A stretch of 64,000 nt of DNA, from the NCBI GenBank assembly GCA_016200085.1, contig JACQFL010000012.1, positions 1 through 64,000 of the forward strand, given 5' to 3'. Source of the DNA: Candidatus Rokuibacteriota bacterium (GTDB lineage: Bacteria; Methylomirabilota; Methylomirabilia; Rokubacteriales; CSP1-6). The notes beneath the pieces are model-generated. The model made no database searches. It worked only from the letters and a program-made list of their open reading frames with translations, and was not told the DNA's origin. Of this stretch, positions 8,378-16,938 are shown piece after piece; position 1 is the stretch's first letter; the number at the start of each line of letters is the position of its first letter. The position numbers and the translations under genes were made by a program.

Positions 8378-8596
8378 CTACTTCTTCTCCTGCGCGACGG
8401 CCGCCTCGGCGGCCTGGAAGCCGATCTTGCTGTGCGTCCCGTCGCAGAACGGCTTGCTCACGGACCCGCCGCAGCGGCACAGCGCGATCCGGGGCTTGCC
8501 GGTCGTGTCGACCGCGGCCCCGGTGACGTCGGTGAGCTCGACGTCGCCCTCGACCACGTACGGCCCGTTCGGACGGATGGTGATCTTCACGGCCAT
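8378..8596 (-). CDS. CDGSH iron-sulfur domain protein
   Basis: A 72-residue single-domain protein. The [2Fe-2S]-binding CDGSH motif is complete: CRCGGSVSKPFCDGTH, giving three Cys and one His ligand. Small bacterial CDGSH proteins act as redox or iron-sulfur carriers, often beside ferritin, glutamate synthase or radical enzymes. ATG 8596 is chosen over the longer frame because GAGGAGG lies 8 nt upstream and the protein then starts MAVKITIRPNGPYVV, the usual family opening. It is divergent from the radical SAM gene. Confidence 0.92.
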   Translation of the reverse strand: MAVKITIRPNGPYVVEGDVELTDVTGAAVDTTGKPRIALCRCGGSVSKPFCDGTHSKIGFQAAEAAVAQEKK

Positions 8597-8654
8597 GCGA
8601 AATGCCTCCTCGATGGGAATGATCAGCGGTGCCCCACAAGATATCACCGGGCGG

Positions 8655-8660
8655 TAGACT
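8655..8660 (+). promoter_or_regulatory. -10 hexamer TAGACT before the radical SAM gene
   Basis: TAGACT is followed by 7 nt and the GTG start at 8668. A leaderless transcript is predicted, although the intervening GGGGGG could also act as a poor ribosome-binding site. Confidence 0.45.
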
Positions 8661-8667
8661 GGGGGGC

Positions 8668-10095
8668 GTGAAGCCACGGGGAGAGGTCCTGCTCGTCGCC
8701 TGCTACGAGCTCGGGCACCAGCCGCTGTCGGTGGCCTGGCCGGCGGCGTTCCTCGAGCGCGCGGGGCACGTCCCCGCGGTGATGGACGTCTCGGTCGAGC
8801 CGTTCGACCCCGACCGCGCGCGGGCCGCCCGCGTCGTCGCGATCGCCGTGCCGATGCACACGGCGCTCCGCGTGGGCGTGAAGGTGGCCGGGCAGGTGCG
8901 AGCGGTCAACCCCGGCTGTCACGTGTGCTTCTACGGCCTCTATGCCCTCCTCAACGCCGACTATCTCCTCGCCGGCGTCGCCGATTCGGTGCTCGGCGGC
9001 GAATCCGAGGAGGCGCTCGTCGCCCTCGTGGAGCGCGTGCTCGCGGCCGCGCCGGCGGGCACCCCGTCCCCACGCGCCTCGCTCGTGAAGCTCGACTTCC
9101 CCCCGCCCGCCCGGGCCCAGCTGCCCGGGCTGAAGCAGTACGTGCGCCTCGAGCGCGACGGCCGCCAGGAGCTGACCGCCTACGTCGAGGCGAGCCGCGG
9201 CTGCCTGCACCGCTGCCGTCACTGTCCGATCCCGCCGGTCTACGGCGGCCGCTTCTTCGTGGTGCCGCGCGAGACGGTGCTCGCCGACGCCCGGCAGCAG
9301 ATCGAGGCCGGCGCGCGCCACGTCACCTTCGGCGATCCCGACTTCCTCAACGGGCCCGGCCACGCCCTCGCCGTCGCCCGGGCGCTCCACGCGGAGTTTC
9401 CCGACGTGACGTTCGACGTCACCGCCAAGGTGGAGCACCTCCTGGCGCACCGGCGCCACCTCCCCGAGCTCGGCGGGCTGGGCTGCCTGTTCGTCGTCTC
9501 GGCCGTGGAATCGCTGAGCGACACCGTGCTGGCGCACCTCGACAAGGGCCACACGGCGGCCGACGTCAGGCCGGCGCTCGTCGCGGTCCGCGCGGCCGGC
9601 ATCACCCTCCGGCCGACGTGGGTGGCCTTCACGCCATGGACCACGCTCGCCGACTATCGCCGGATGCTCGACTTCGTGGAGGGCGAGGACCTCGTCGACG
9701 CGGTCGATCCCGTCCAGTACTCGATCCGGCTCCTCGTGCCCCCGGGCTCTCTCCTGCTCGAGAGCGAGGCGATGCGTCCCTGGCTGCGCGCCTTCGCGCC
9801 CGACGAGCTGCATCACCGCTGGCAGCATCCCGATCCCCGGATGGAGAGGCTCCACGCCGACGCCAGCGCGCTGGTGGCCGAGGCCGCGGAGCGCGGCGAG
9901 GACGCCGCGGTGACCTTCGCGCGCGTGCGCGCCCTCGCGGAGGCGGCCGAGGGGCTGCCCCCGCGGCCGCCGGCGACACGCGACACCGCCGCCCGCCGGC
10001 GCGTCGCGCCCCGGCTCACCGAGCCCTGGTTCTGCTGAGCGGAGCCCACCCAGGGCCAGTTGGCCCTCGCCGGCAGCCGCGCGACGGCGATCTGA
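8668..10095 (+). CDS. B12-type radical SAM selenoprotein (Cys-Sec-Ala-Glu-Pro tail)
   Basis: A 475-residue protein if the in-frame TGA at 10036-10038 is read as selenocysteine. Residues 1-130 resemble a cobalamin-binding Rossmann domain and CLHRCRHC at 179-186 supplies the radical SAM [4Fe-4S] cysteines, followed by a TIM-barrel-like region. The frame reaches EPWFC (C456), then TGA, then Ala-Glu-Pro and 15 further residues to a TGA at 10093. Radical SAM proteins with CUAEP or CCAEP tails are a recognised group, so Cys-Sec-Ala-Glu-Pro is exactly the expected end. Conventional gene calling would stop at 10038 and lose the tail. Reaction unknown. NifU-like and ATP-grasp genes follow closely. Confidence 0.88.
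10036..10067 (+). promoter_or_regulatory. Selenocysteine UGA codon and candidate SECIS hairpin
   Basis: The UGA at 10036-10038 is followed after 13 nt by AGGGCCAGUUGGCCCU (10052-10067), a 6-bp stem with the loop AGUU. Bacterial SECIS elements are short hairpins placed 3' of the UGA with a G-U in the apical loop and a spacing of about this size. The sequence serves both as SECIS and as coding sequence for the tail. Confidence 0.72.
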
Positions 10096-10127
10096 CGTGA
10101 TACAGTAGCGCTCGGAGAGGTGACGTG

Positions 10128-10415
10128 ATGGCGGAAACCCAGGATCTCAAGGTCAAGGTGCAGGAGTTGATCGACACGATGATCAACCCGGCGGTCGCCG
10201 GTCACGGCGGCTTCGTCGAGCTGGTCGACGTCCAGGACAACCGGGTCTACCTCATGATGGGCGGCGGGTGCCAGGGCTGCGGCGCTGCGGACGTCACGCT
10301 CAAGGCGGGCATCGAGCGCCTGATCAAGGAAGAGCTCCCCGAGATCGCCGAGGTGCTGGACACCACGGACCACGCCTCCGGCTCCAACCCCTACTACACC
10401 GCCGGCAAGGCGTAG
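10128..10415 (+). CDS. NifU-like (Nfu) C-terminal domain protein
   Basis: A 95-residue stand-alone Nfu domain. The CxxC that binds a transferable [4Fe-4S] cluster is seen as GGGCQGCG (C48, C51), followed by TLKAGIERLIKEELPEI, the conserved helix. Nfu proteins deliver iron-sulfur clusters to client enzymes; the radical SAM protein encoded 32 nt upstream is an obvious client. ATG 10128 is preceded by GGAGAGG; a GTG one codon earlier is possible. A TACAGT box at 10101 could give an internal promoter. This is not evidence of nitrogen fixation. Confidence 0.9.
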   Translation: MAETQDLKVKVQELIDTMINPAVAGHGGFVELVDVQDNRVYLMMGGGCQGCGAADVTLKAGIERLIKEELPEIAEVLDTTDHASGSNPYYTAGKA

Positions 10416-10447
10416 CGCCCGCTCCGCGTCGGGGAGCGACCGGTCCC

Positions 10448-11677
10448 TTGGACCGCCTGCTGCTGCTCCTGCCGACGCGCACCTACCGCACCGAGGATTT
10501 CGTCGACGCGGCCGGCCGGCTCGGCGTCGACCTCGTCTGCGCCTCGGAGCGGCCGAGCACCCTCGAGGGCCTCGCGCCCGACAGCCTGCTCACCCTCGAC
10601 TTCGGCGATCCGGACGCCGCGGCGGCGAAGGCCGCCGCCTTCGCGCGCGCCCATCCGTTGAAGGCCGTCGTCGGGGTCGACGACCTGACCTCGACCGTGG
10701 CCGCCGCGATCGCCGAGCGCCTGTCACTGCGTACCAGTCCCCGCGCCGCCGTCGCCGCCACGCGCGACAAGCACGAGATGCGGCGGCGTCTCGCCGCCGC
10801 CGGCGTCCCGGTGCCGCGCTTCCGGGCGATCGCGCTCGCCGACGACCTGCCGCGCGTCGCCCGCGAGGTCGACTACCCCGTCGTGCTCAAGCCGCTCTCG
10901 CTCTCGGCCAGCCGCGGCGTGATCCGCGCCGACGATCCGGAGGCCTTCGTCGCCGCCGCCCACCGCATCGCCGCGATCCTCGCCCGCGACGACGCCGCCG
11001 CGGGCGGGCCGGCGGCGAGCGACGTGCTGGTCGAGGCCTTCATCCCCGGGGTCGAGGTCGCGGTGGAAGGCCTGCTCGCCGGCGGGGCGCTCCACGTGCT
11101 CGCACTCTTCGACAAGCCCGATCCGCTCGACGGCCCGTTCTTCGAGGAGACGATCTACGTCACGCCGTCGCGGCTGCCGGAGGCGACCCAGCGGCGGATC
11201 GCCGACGTCACGCGCGAGGCCTGCGCGGCGCTCGGCCTGACCGAGGGCCCCATCCACGCCGAGCTCAGGGTGAACGAGCGGGGCCCGTGGGTCCTCGAGA
11301 TCGCCGCCCGCTCGATCGGCGGGCTCTGCTCGCGCACGCTCCGCTTCGGCACGGGCATGACGCTGGAGGAGATCATCCTGCGCCACGCCCTCGGCTGGCC
11401 GGTGGACTCGCTGGCCCGCGAGCGCCGCGCGGCGGGCGTGATGATGCTCCCCATCCCGCGCGCGGGACGCCTGCTCGCCGTCGACGGGGTGGAGGACGCC
11501 GCGGCGGTGCCCGGCGTCGAGGACGTGACGATCAGCATCCCGCTCGGTCAGGAGGTCGAGCCGCTGCCGGAGGGCTGGCAGTACCTCGGCTTCGTCTTCG
11601 CGCGCGCCGAGACCCCGGACGTCGTCGAGGCGGCGCTGCGCCAGGCCCACGCCCGCCTCGCCTTCACGATCGCGTAG
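10448..11677 (+). CDS. ATP-grasp domain ligase
   Basis: A 409-residue protein of the ATP-grasp carboxylate-amine/thiol ligase superfamily. It has an N-terminal pre-ATP-grasp Rossmann-like domain, then RDKHEMRRRLAAAGVPVP, the lysine loop VVLKPLSLSASRGV, the hinge VEAFIPGVEVAVEG and the metal-binding HAELRVNERGPWVLEIAAR. It resembles members annotated as carbamoyl-phosphate-synthase-like or biotin-carboxylase-like ligases of unknown substrate. The TTG at 10448 is chosen as start because GGGGAG precedes it and it gives a DRLLLLLPTRTYR opening. It lies 32 nt after the Nfu gene, so it may modify the product or substrate of the radical SAM enzyme. Confidence 0.83.
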   Translation: MDRLLLLLPTRTYRTEDFVDAAGRLGVDLVCASERPSTLEGLAPDSLLTLDFGDPDAAAAKAAAFARAHPLKAVVGVDDLTSTVAAAIAERLSLRTSPRAAVAATRDKHEMRRRLAAAGVPVPRFRAIALADDLPRVAREVDYPVVLKPLSLSASRGVIRADDPEAFVAAAHRIAAILARDDAAAGGPAASDVLVEAFIPGVEVAVEGLLAGGALHVLALFDKPDPLDGPFFEETIYVTPSRLPEATQRRIADVTREACAALGLTEGPIHAELRVNERGPWVLEIAARSIGGLCSRTLRFGTGMTLEEIILRHALGWPVDSLARERRAAGVMMLPIPRAGRLLAVDGVEDAAAVPGVEDVTISIPLGQEVEPLPEGWQYLGFVFARAETPDVVEAALRQAHARLAFTIA

Positions 11678-11711
11678 GCATCGCTGGCGGGCGCGGTAGC
11701 ATCGAAAGCCT

Positions 11712-12080
11712 ATGAGAACGAGAGGCCTCGTCGTCGCCGCGTTGCTGCTCTCCGCCACCGGAGCACTCGCCCAGGGCTGGGGTGGCCAGCCGGTGCCCGG
11801 CGTGAGGGTCGAGTCCGAGACCTCCACCACGCGCAAGGGCCAGCCGATCGTCTCGGGCTATGTCTACAACGAAAAGGGCATGTATGCGATCCGCACCCGG
11901 ATCCTCGTCGAGCAGGTCGACGCCGCGGGCGCCGTGGTGTGGAGCCGGACCGCCTGGGTCGCCGGCGACCTGCCGCCGTTCGGCCGCGGGTACTTCGAGG
12001 AGCGCGTGCCCGTGGCCGGGGCGGCCTATCGCGTCAGCGTCGTCTTCATCGACTGGCGCGAGGGCGGCGGCGGGATGTAG
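11712..12080 (+). CDS. Secreted small protein, possible FxLYD-like beta-sandwich
   Basis: A 122-residue protein with a clear signal peptide (residues 1-20, cleavage after GALA). The mature part contains PIVSGYVYNEKGMYAIRTR and VWSRTAWVAGDLPPFGRGYFEERVP, a pattern like FxLYD-type beta-sandwich domains where a tether sequence is followed by alternating strands. Function is unknown. TAGCAT lies 9 nt before the ATG. It converges with the following minus-strand gene with a gap of 3 nt. Confidence 0.72.
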   Translation: MRTRGLVVAALLLSATGALAQGWGGQPVPGVRVESETSTTRKGQPIVSGYVYNEKGMYAIRTRILVEQVDAAGAVVWSRTAWVAGDLPPFGRGYFEERVPVAGAAYRVSVVFIDWREGGGGM

Positions 12081-12083
12081 CGG

Positions 12084-12872
12084 TCAGCGGCGCGCGGCGG
12101 ATCCGAGCCGCATCCGCTCGCGGACGCGATCGATGAGCGGCTGGACGCGGGTCTCGAAGTACGCGGGCACGAACTTCGTGTCCCACACCACGCCGTGGCT
12201 GTCGCGCGCGCACTGCGAGCAGAGCTGCAGCACCATGCCCCGGCTCAGGCGCTCCACGCGCAGCTCGCCGGGCCGGCCCGTCTCGAAGCCGTCCCACTCC
12301 GTCACGTCGTAATACGAGTCGCCCTCGTAGAGGAAGATCACCCCGGGCGCGCGCACGCGATCGGCGAGCTCGTGGATCTCCGTGGCGCGGCGGATGGTGA
12401 TCTCGGCGGGATGCGGCAGGCGGCCGTGGCAGGTGGGGGCGAAGGCGAGCACGCCCCCGATCCGGGGATAGAGGAAGGCCGCGGCCTGCAGCGAGCCCCA
12501 GCCGCCGCAGCTCTGGCCGGCGAGGATCATGTGCTCGATCGGCACGCCGTCCCGGCGGAACGTCTCGACCGCGGCCGCGATGTACTGCGCGTGGTCCACC
12601 GCCTCCAGCCGGTTGCTGTTGCGGAGCTGCGAGAACACGACGACGTCGGGGTTGCGCACGCGCGCGGTCTCCAGGATGGGCGGCAGCGTCGGCCGGTACG
12701 CGCCCGCCGTCTCGCTGGAGAACCCGTGGTTGTAGATGATGAGGATCGTGCGCGACCGCTGCGCGCCGTCGGGCAGCGACCGCCCGAGGAAGCCCCCATC
12801 GACGGCGACCGTGCACGCGGCCAGCGCGAGCGCCGCCAGGAGCGCTCCCGCCCCGGCGCGGAACCCGCTCAT
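12084..12872 (-). CDS. Alpha/beta-hydrolase lipoprotein
   Basis: A 262-residue lipoprotein: the leader ends in a lipobox LALAAC with C20 as the acylation site. An alpha/beta-hydrolase fold follows, with LIIYNHGF near the start and the nucleophile elbow GQSCGG (S121), close to dienelactone-hydrolase-like proteins; a late histidine is plausible in CARDSHGVVWD. Cysteines in TCHG and QLCSQCARD suggest disulfides. The ATG overlaps the stop of the acyl-CoA ligase gene by ATGA, so it belongs to the UbiD-ligase operon and may hydrolyse an ester feeding that pathway. Confidence 0.82.
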   Translation of the reverse strand: MSGFRAGAGALLAALALAACTVAVDGGFLGRSLPDGAQRSRTILIIYNHGFSSETAGAYRPTLPPILETARVRNPDVVVFSQLRNSNRLEAVDHAQYIAAAVETFRRDGVPIEHMILAGQSCGGWGSLQAAAFLYPRIGGVLAFAPTCHGRLPHPAEITIRRATEIHELADRVRAPGVIFLYEGDSYYDVTEWDGFETGRPGELRVERLSRGMVLQLCSQCARDSHGVVWDTKFVPAYFETRVQPLIDRVRERMRLGSAARR

Positions 12873-14293
12873 GGCGCGAGCCGCGACTTCAGCACCTTTC
12901 CCGTCGACGCCCGTGGCAGCGCGGGAACGATGGTCACGCGACGCGGGTACTTGAACGCGGCCAGCCGCTCGCGGCAGTACGCGATGAGGTCCTCGGCGGC
13001 GACGGCCGCGCCGGGCGCCAGGGCGACGAAGGCGGCGACCTCCTCGCCGAGCTCGGGGTGCGGCACGCCGACCACGGCGGCCTCGGTCACCGAGGGATGC
13101 TCGACGAGCACCGCCTCGACCTCGGAGGGGAACACGGAGTACCCGCCGCGCAGGATGCGCTCGCGCTTGCGGCCCACGATGCTGATCCAGCCCTCGCGCG
13201 TCATGGTGGCCAGATCGCCGGTCTTGAACCAGTCCTCGCCGAGCACCGCGCGCGTCTCGTCGGGGGCGCCGAGGTAGCCGTCCATCGCCCCGGGGGAACG
13301 GATCCACAGCTCGCCCATCTCGCCCGCGGCGACGTCGGCGCCCACGTCGTCGACCACGCGTGCCTCGACGCCGGGCACCGCGCGGCCGATGGCCCCGGGC
13401 TCGTCGGTCGCGTCGCCGGCGAGGTAGGAGATCGGGCGGAACAGCTCGCTCATCCCGTACCCGCGCAGGATCCTCACGCCCGTGCGCGCCCGCCACTCGG
13501 CCGCCAGCTCCCACGGGCACGGCGCGGCGCCCGAGAGCGCGACGCGCAGGCTGGCCAGGCGCGCACGGTCGAGCGCGGGGGCGTCGAGCAGCCGGCGGAA
13601 CATCGTCGCCACCGCCGGCAGCACCGTCACGCGATGGCGCTCGACCGCGGTGACGACACCCTCGGGCGTGAAGCGCTCGGCGAGGACGACGCGGCAGCCC
13701 GTGAGCAAGGGGGCGAGGAGCGCGCCGTTGAGCCCGTAGGAGTGCGACAGGGGGAGCACCGCGAGCACGGTGTCGTCGAGCGTGAGCGCCATGACCTCAT
13801 CCGCCCACGAGCGCAGGGCGAAGTCGAGGGCCGCGTGCGACAGCACCGCGCCCTTGGGCCGGCCGGTACTGCCGGACGTGTAGAGGACGAGCGCCGGCCC
13901 CGCCGTCGGGCGCGCGGCGATGGGCGGGCCAGCCGGCGTGGCGTCCTCGAGCACGACGACCGGGCTCAGATCACGCAGGATCGCGGCGCGCTCCTCGGCG
14001 GCGAGCCGGACGTCCAGCGGGGCGACGGCGGCGCCGGCCTTCAGCGCGCCGAGCGCCGCCACCGCGAACTCGGGGACGTTGCCCAGCGCGATCGCGACGC
14101 GATCACCCGGACGTACGCCGCGCTCGACGAGCCCGCCGGCGAGGGTCGAGGCGCGCCGGTCCAGCTCGCGATAGCTCATGTGGCCATCGGCCGACACGAG
14201 GGCCGACGCCCGTCCCCGGCGGCGCGCCGTGGCTTCCAGGCGCCCGACGACGTTGTCTATGGCAGGAAGTCCCCGAGGCGCAGCCGCGCCCAC
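12869..14293 (-). CDS. Acyl/aryl-CoA ligase (AMP-binding, ANL family)
   Basis: A 474-residue adenylate-forming enzyme. Visible motifs are the P-loop LYTSGSTGRPKG, GYGMSEL, the hinge TGDLATM, and the C-terminal lysine loop STGKVLKSRL. It would activate a carboxylic acid to its CoA thioester. The N-terminus is uncertain: no ATG precedes the conserved SYRELDRRAS region except one far inside it, so GTG 14293 is chosen, which overlaps the UbiD gene by 37 nt. Pairing with UbiD and a downstream CoA-transferase and Paa-type protein suggests an aromatic or unsaturated acid substrate. Confidence 0.85.
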   Translation of the reverse strand: MGAAAPRGLPAIDNVVGRLEATARRRGRASALVSADGHMSYRELDRRASTLAGGLVERGVRPGDRVAIALGNVPEFAVAALGALKAGAAVAPLDVRLAAEERAAILRDLSPVVVLEDATPAGPPIAARPTAGPALVLYTSGSTGRPKGAVLSHAALDFALRSWADEVMALTLDDTVLAVLPLSHSYGLNGALLAPLLTGCRVVLAERFTPEGVVTAVERHRVTVLPAVATMFRRLLDAPALDRARLASLRVALSGAAPCPWELAAEWRARTGVRILRGYGMSELFRPISYLAGDATDEPGAIGRAVPGVEARVVDDVGADVAAGEMGELWIRSPGAMDGYLGAPDETRAVLGEDWFKTGDLATMTREGWISIVGRKRERILRGGYSVFPSEVEAVLVEHPSVTEAAVVGVPHPELGEEVAAFVALAPGAAVAAEDLIAYCRERLAAFKYPRRVTIVPALPRASTGKVLKSRLAP

Positions 14294-15612
14294 ACGTCGG
14301 GCGGCACACGGTGGCGGGGCGTGAACTGCCCCAGCGACGGCTTGGCCGTCGCGTCGACGCCCCACTTCGCCGTGTAGCCGTCCTGGGGCGTGGAGGGGTC
14401 GAGGTCGGAGCCGCGGGCGTGGGTGATGACGGTGATGTCGCGGTCGGGCTGGCAGCGGGTGGCCAGCGCCCAGTTGACCTGGCGGTCGTCGAAGACGTCG
14501 ACGTCGTGGTCGACCACGACCACGCGCTTCATGTAGAGGTCCGCGCCGAAGGCGGCGAGGATCGCGTTCTTGCCCTGGCCGGGGATGCGCTGCTCGATGG
14601 AGACGTAGCACGTGAACGGCGCGGGCACGCGGACCGCCGTGACCGACGGGATCATCGCGCGCACGGCGCGGTAGAGGTTGGCCTCCATGGGGATCGTGGA
14701 CAGCAGCATGTGGTCGAGGTGCGCGACGGTGATGTCCTGGAACATGGCGTCGCGGCGGTGGGTGATCGCCTTGACCTTCACGACCTCGCGCTGCCGCTCG
14801 CCGAGGCTGTACCCCGTGAACTCGCCGAACGGGCCCTCGGCCATCCGCGCGTGGGGCAGGATCTCGGCCTCGATCACCATCTCGGCGTGCGCGGCCACCA
14901 GCACGTCGGAGGTCTCGCACTTCACGAGCTCGAGCGGCTCGCCGAGCAGCGCGCCCATGATCGCGCGCTCGTCCTCGTCGACGGAGCCGATGGCCAGCGC
15001 GCCCAGGGCGATCGCCGGATGCGCGCCGATGACGAAGGCGACCGGCAGCGCCTCGTTGCGCGCCTCCGCGATCCGGTGGAACTCCCAGAGGTGCTTGCCC
15101 AGGGTGAGGTGGATGCCGGTGGTGTCACGCTCGCGGATCATCAGCCGGTTGTACGCGCAGTTCCAGGTCTCCGCGGTCGGGTCCCTGGCGAAGGAGATCG
15201 CGGAGGTGAGGAACACGCCGGAGTCGCCCTCGTGGTGCACGATCTGGGGCAGGCTCTTCAGATCGACGTCCGCGCCGCGGCGGACGACCTCCTTGACCGG
15301 GCCGGTGGGGACGACCTGCGGCGGGATCGGCCGCTCCATGGCGCGCAGGTACGTCTGCAGCACGCGCCGGGGCTCGGCGTTGATGGCGAGGGCCAGGCGC
15401 GCGCGGCTCGCGTGCAGGTTGGTCAGCACGGGGAAGGCCGTGCCCTTGACCTTCTCGAACAGCAGCACGGGCCGCCGATGACCCTCGCGGTCGAGCTTGA
15501 CGACGAGGGCCGTCAGCTCGTGGACCGGATCGATCTCACGCGAGACGACGACAAAGTCGTCGGGACGCGTCCGCTTGACGAGGTCGAGATACGTGCGCAG
15601 ATCCTGGGCCAT
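14257..15612 (-). CDS. UbiD family decarboxylase/carboxylase
   Basis: A 451-residue prenylated-FMN-dependent decarboxylase. The protein shows the UbiD core with NRLMIRERDTTGIHL (metal and prFMN site region) and GPFGEFTGYSL with the conserved active-site glutamates, and the ending DATAKWG-like KWGVDATAKP. Such enzymes (de)carboxylate aromatic or alpha,beta-unsaturated acids. The partner flavin prenyltransferase UbiX is not in the window. ATG 15612 is chosen over an earlier ATG; TACCAT lies 9 nt upstream, matching the leaderless pattern seen elsewhere. Confidence 0.92.
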   Translation of the reverse strand: MAQDLRTYLDLVKRTRPDDFVVVSREIDPVHELTALVVKLDREGHRRPVLLFEKVKGTAFPVLTNLHASRARLALAINAEPRRVLQTYLRAMERPIPPQVVPTGPVKEVVRRGADVDLKSLPQIVHHEGDSGVFLTSAISFARDPTAETWNCAYNRLMIRERDTTGIHLTLGKHLWEFHRIAEARNEALPVAFVIGAHPAIALGALAIGSVDEDERAIMGALLGEPLELVKCETSDVLVAAHAEMVIEAEILPHARMAEGPFGEFTGYSLGERQREVVKVKAITHRRDAMFQDITVAHLDHMLLSTIPMEANLYRAVRAMIPSVTAVRVPAPFTCYVSIEQRIPGQGKNAILAAFGADLYMKRVVVVDHDVDVFDDRQVNWALATRCQPDRDITVITHARGSDLDPSTPQDGYTAKWGVDATAKPSLGQFTPRHRVPPDVWARLRLGDFLP

Positions 15613-15678
15613 GGGCTTTCGATGGTACACGAGGAGGGCGAACCGCACCATCACGCCGCGGGCGGCCGATCGGCCCGC

Positions 15679-15707
15679 TTGACCCTTCCCGCCGGCGCGT
15701 GTTACTC
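15679..15707 (+). promoter_or_regulatory. Promoter TTGACC-N17-TTACTC for the CoA-transferase operon
   Basis: The -35 box TTGACC (15679-15684) and the -10 region TTACTC (15702-15707) are 17 nt apart, and the GTG start at 15716 follows 8 nt later. This is one of few sites with both boxes, and it also predicts a leaderless mRNA. Confidence 0.5.
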
Positions 15708-15715
15708 AGCGGTCC

Positions 15716-16924
15716 GTGTCCGTCCTCGCCGGCCTGACCGTTCTCGACGTCGGCACCTGGATCGCGGGCCCCGCGGCTGCGACCGTCATGTCGGACTTCG
15801 GCGCCGACGTCATCAAGATCGAGGCCCCCGACGGTGGGGATACGTACCGCGCGTTCCAGCGCATGCCCGGTGTCCCCGAGAGCGACCTCGAGTACTCCTG
15901 GCTGCTGGGCGCACGGAACAAGCGGAGCGTCGCGCTCGACCTCACCACGGACGACGGCCGCGACGTCCTGCTCGCCCTCGTCCAGCGCGCCGACGTGTTC
16001 CTGACCAACTTCACGCCCGCCCGGCTCGCCCGGCTCAAGCTCACGTGGGACGAGGTCAGCGCGGTGAACCCGCGCCTGGTGTTCTGCTCGCTCACCGCCT
16101 ACGGCGAGACCGGCGAGGAGGCGAGCAAGACCGGCTTCGACATCAACGCGTGGTGGGCGCGCTCGGGCCTCATGGACCTCGTCCGCGCGGTCGGCGCGCC
16201 GCCCGCGAACTCGATGCCCGGCATGGGTGACTTCCCGACGGCCATGACGGTGTTCGGCGCCATCATGCTCGGCCTCTACCAGCGCGAGCGGACGGGCCAG
16301 GGCGCCCGGGTCTCGACCTCGCTCCTGGCCAACGGCGCCTGGGCCAACAGCTTCCTCATCCAGGCCGCGCTCGCCGGCGCCACGTTTGCCGAGCGGCGGC
16401 CGCGGGAGCAGGGTCGCAACGCGCTGACGACCACGTACCGCTGCCGCGACGACCGGTGGTTCGTGCTGTCGCTGATGAGCGAGGACAAGACGTGGCCGGC
16501 GTTCACGCGCGCCATCGAGCGGCCCGACCTCCTGACCGATCCCCGCTTCGCCCGGACACCCGAGCGCCGCGCCAACGCACCCGCGCTGATCGCCCTCCTC
16601 GACGAGGTCTTCGCGCAGCGGGACTGGGACGACTGGCGGGCGCGGCTCGACGCGCAGGGCCTGACGTTCGGGGCGATCGCGCGGCTCCAGGACGTCACGC
16701 GCGACCCGCAGATGGCCTCGGCCGGCGTCTTCCCCGCCGTGGACGACGCGGGCGTCCCCGGGCTCCGCACCGTCGCCAGTCCCATCAGCGTCGCCGGCGC
16801 GACGAAGGCGACGCCGCGGCGCGCGCCGAGGCTCGGCGAGCACACCCACGACATCTTGAAGTCGCTCGGCTACGACGACACCGCCATCCGATCGCTCCGC
16901 CAGCGCGGCGTGATCGGACCCTGA
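15716..16924 (+). CDS. CaiB/BaiF family (class III) CoA-transferase
   Basis: A 402-residue CoA-transferase moving CoA between carboxylic acids. The N-terminal LDVGTWIAGPAAATVMSDFGADVIKIE is diagnostic, and GMGDFPTA places D172 where formyl-CoA transferase has its catalytic aspartate. It starts at GTG 15716, divergent from the UbiD gene, and heads an operon with a hydrolase 14 nt downstream and RidA further on. It likely activates the same class of organic acid as the divergent ligase operon. Confidence 0.92.
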   Translation: MSVLAGLTVLDVGTWIAGPAAATVMSDFGADVIKIEAPDGGDTYRAFQRMPGVPESDLEYSWLLGARNKRSVALDLTTDDGRDVLLALVQRADVFLTNFTPARLARLKLTWDEVSAVNPRLVFCSLTAYGETGEEASKTGFDINAWWARSGLMDLVRAVGAPPANSMPGMGDFPTAMTVFGAIMLGLYQRERTGQGARVSTSLLANGAWANSFLIQAALAGATFAERRPREQGRNALTTTYRCRDDRWFVLSLMSEDKTWPAFTRAIERPDLLTDPRFARTPERRANAPALIALLDEVFAQRDWDDWRARLDAQGLTFGAIARLQDVTRDPQMASAGVFPAVDDAGVPGLRTVASPISVAGATKATPRRAPRLGEHTHDILKSLGYDDTAIRSLRQRGVIGP

Positions 16925-16938
16925 AGGGGGACCACTCC

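Noticed and set aside
10036-10038. TGA as an ordinary stop of the radical SAM gene
   Set aside because: The next three codons complete the known Cys-Sec-Ala-Glu-Pro tail and a SECIS-like hairpin follows, so recoding is the better reading.
10128-10415. NifU of nitrogen fixation
   Set aside because: Only the Nfu C-terminal domain is present and no nif gene is near.
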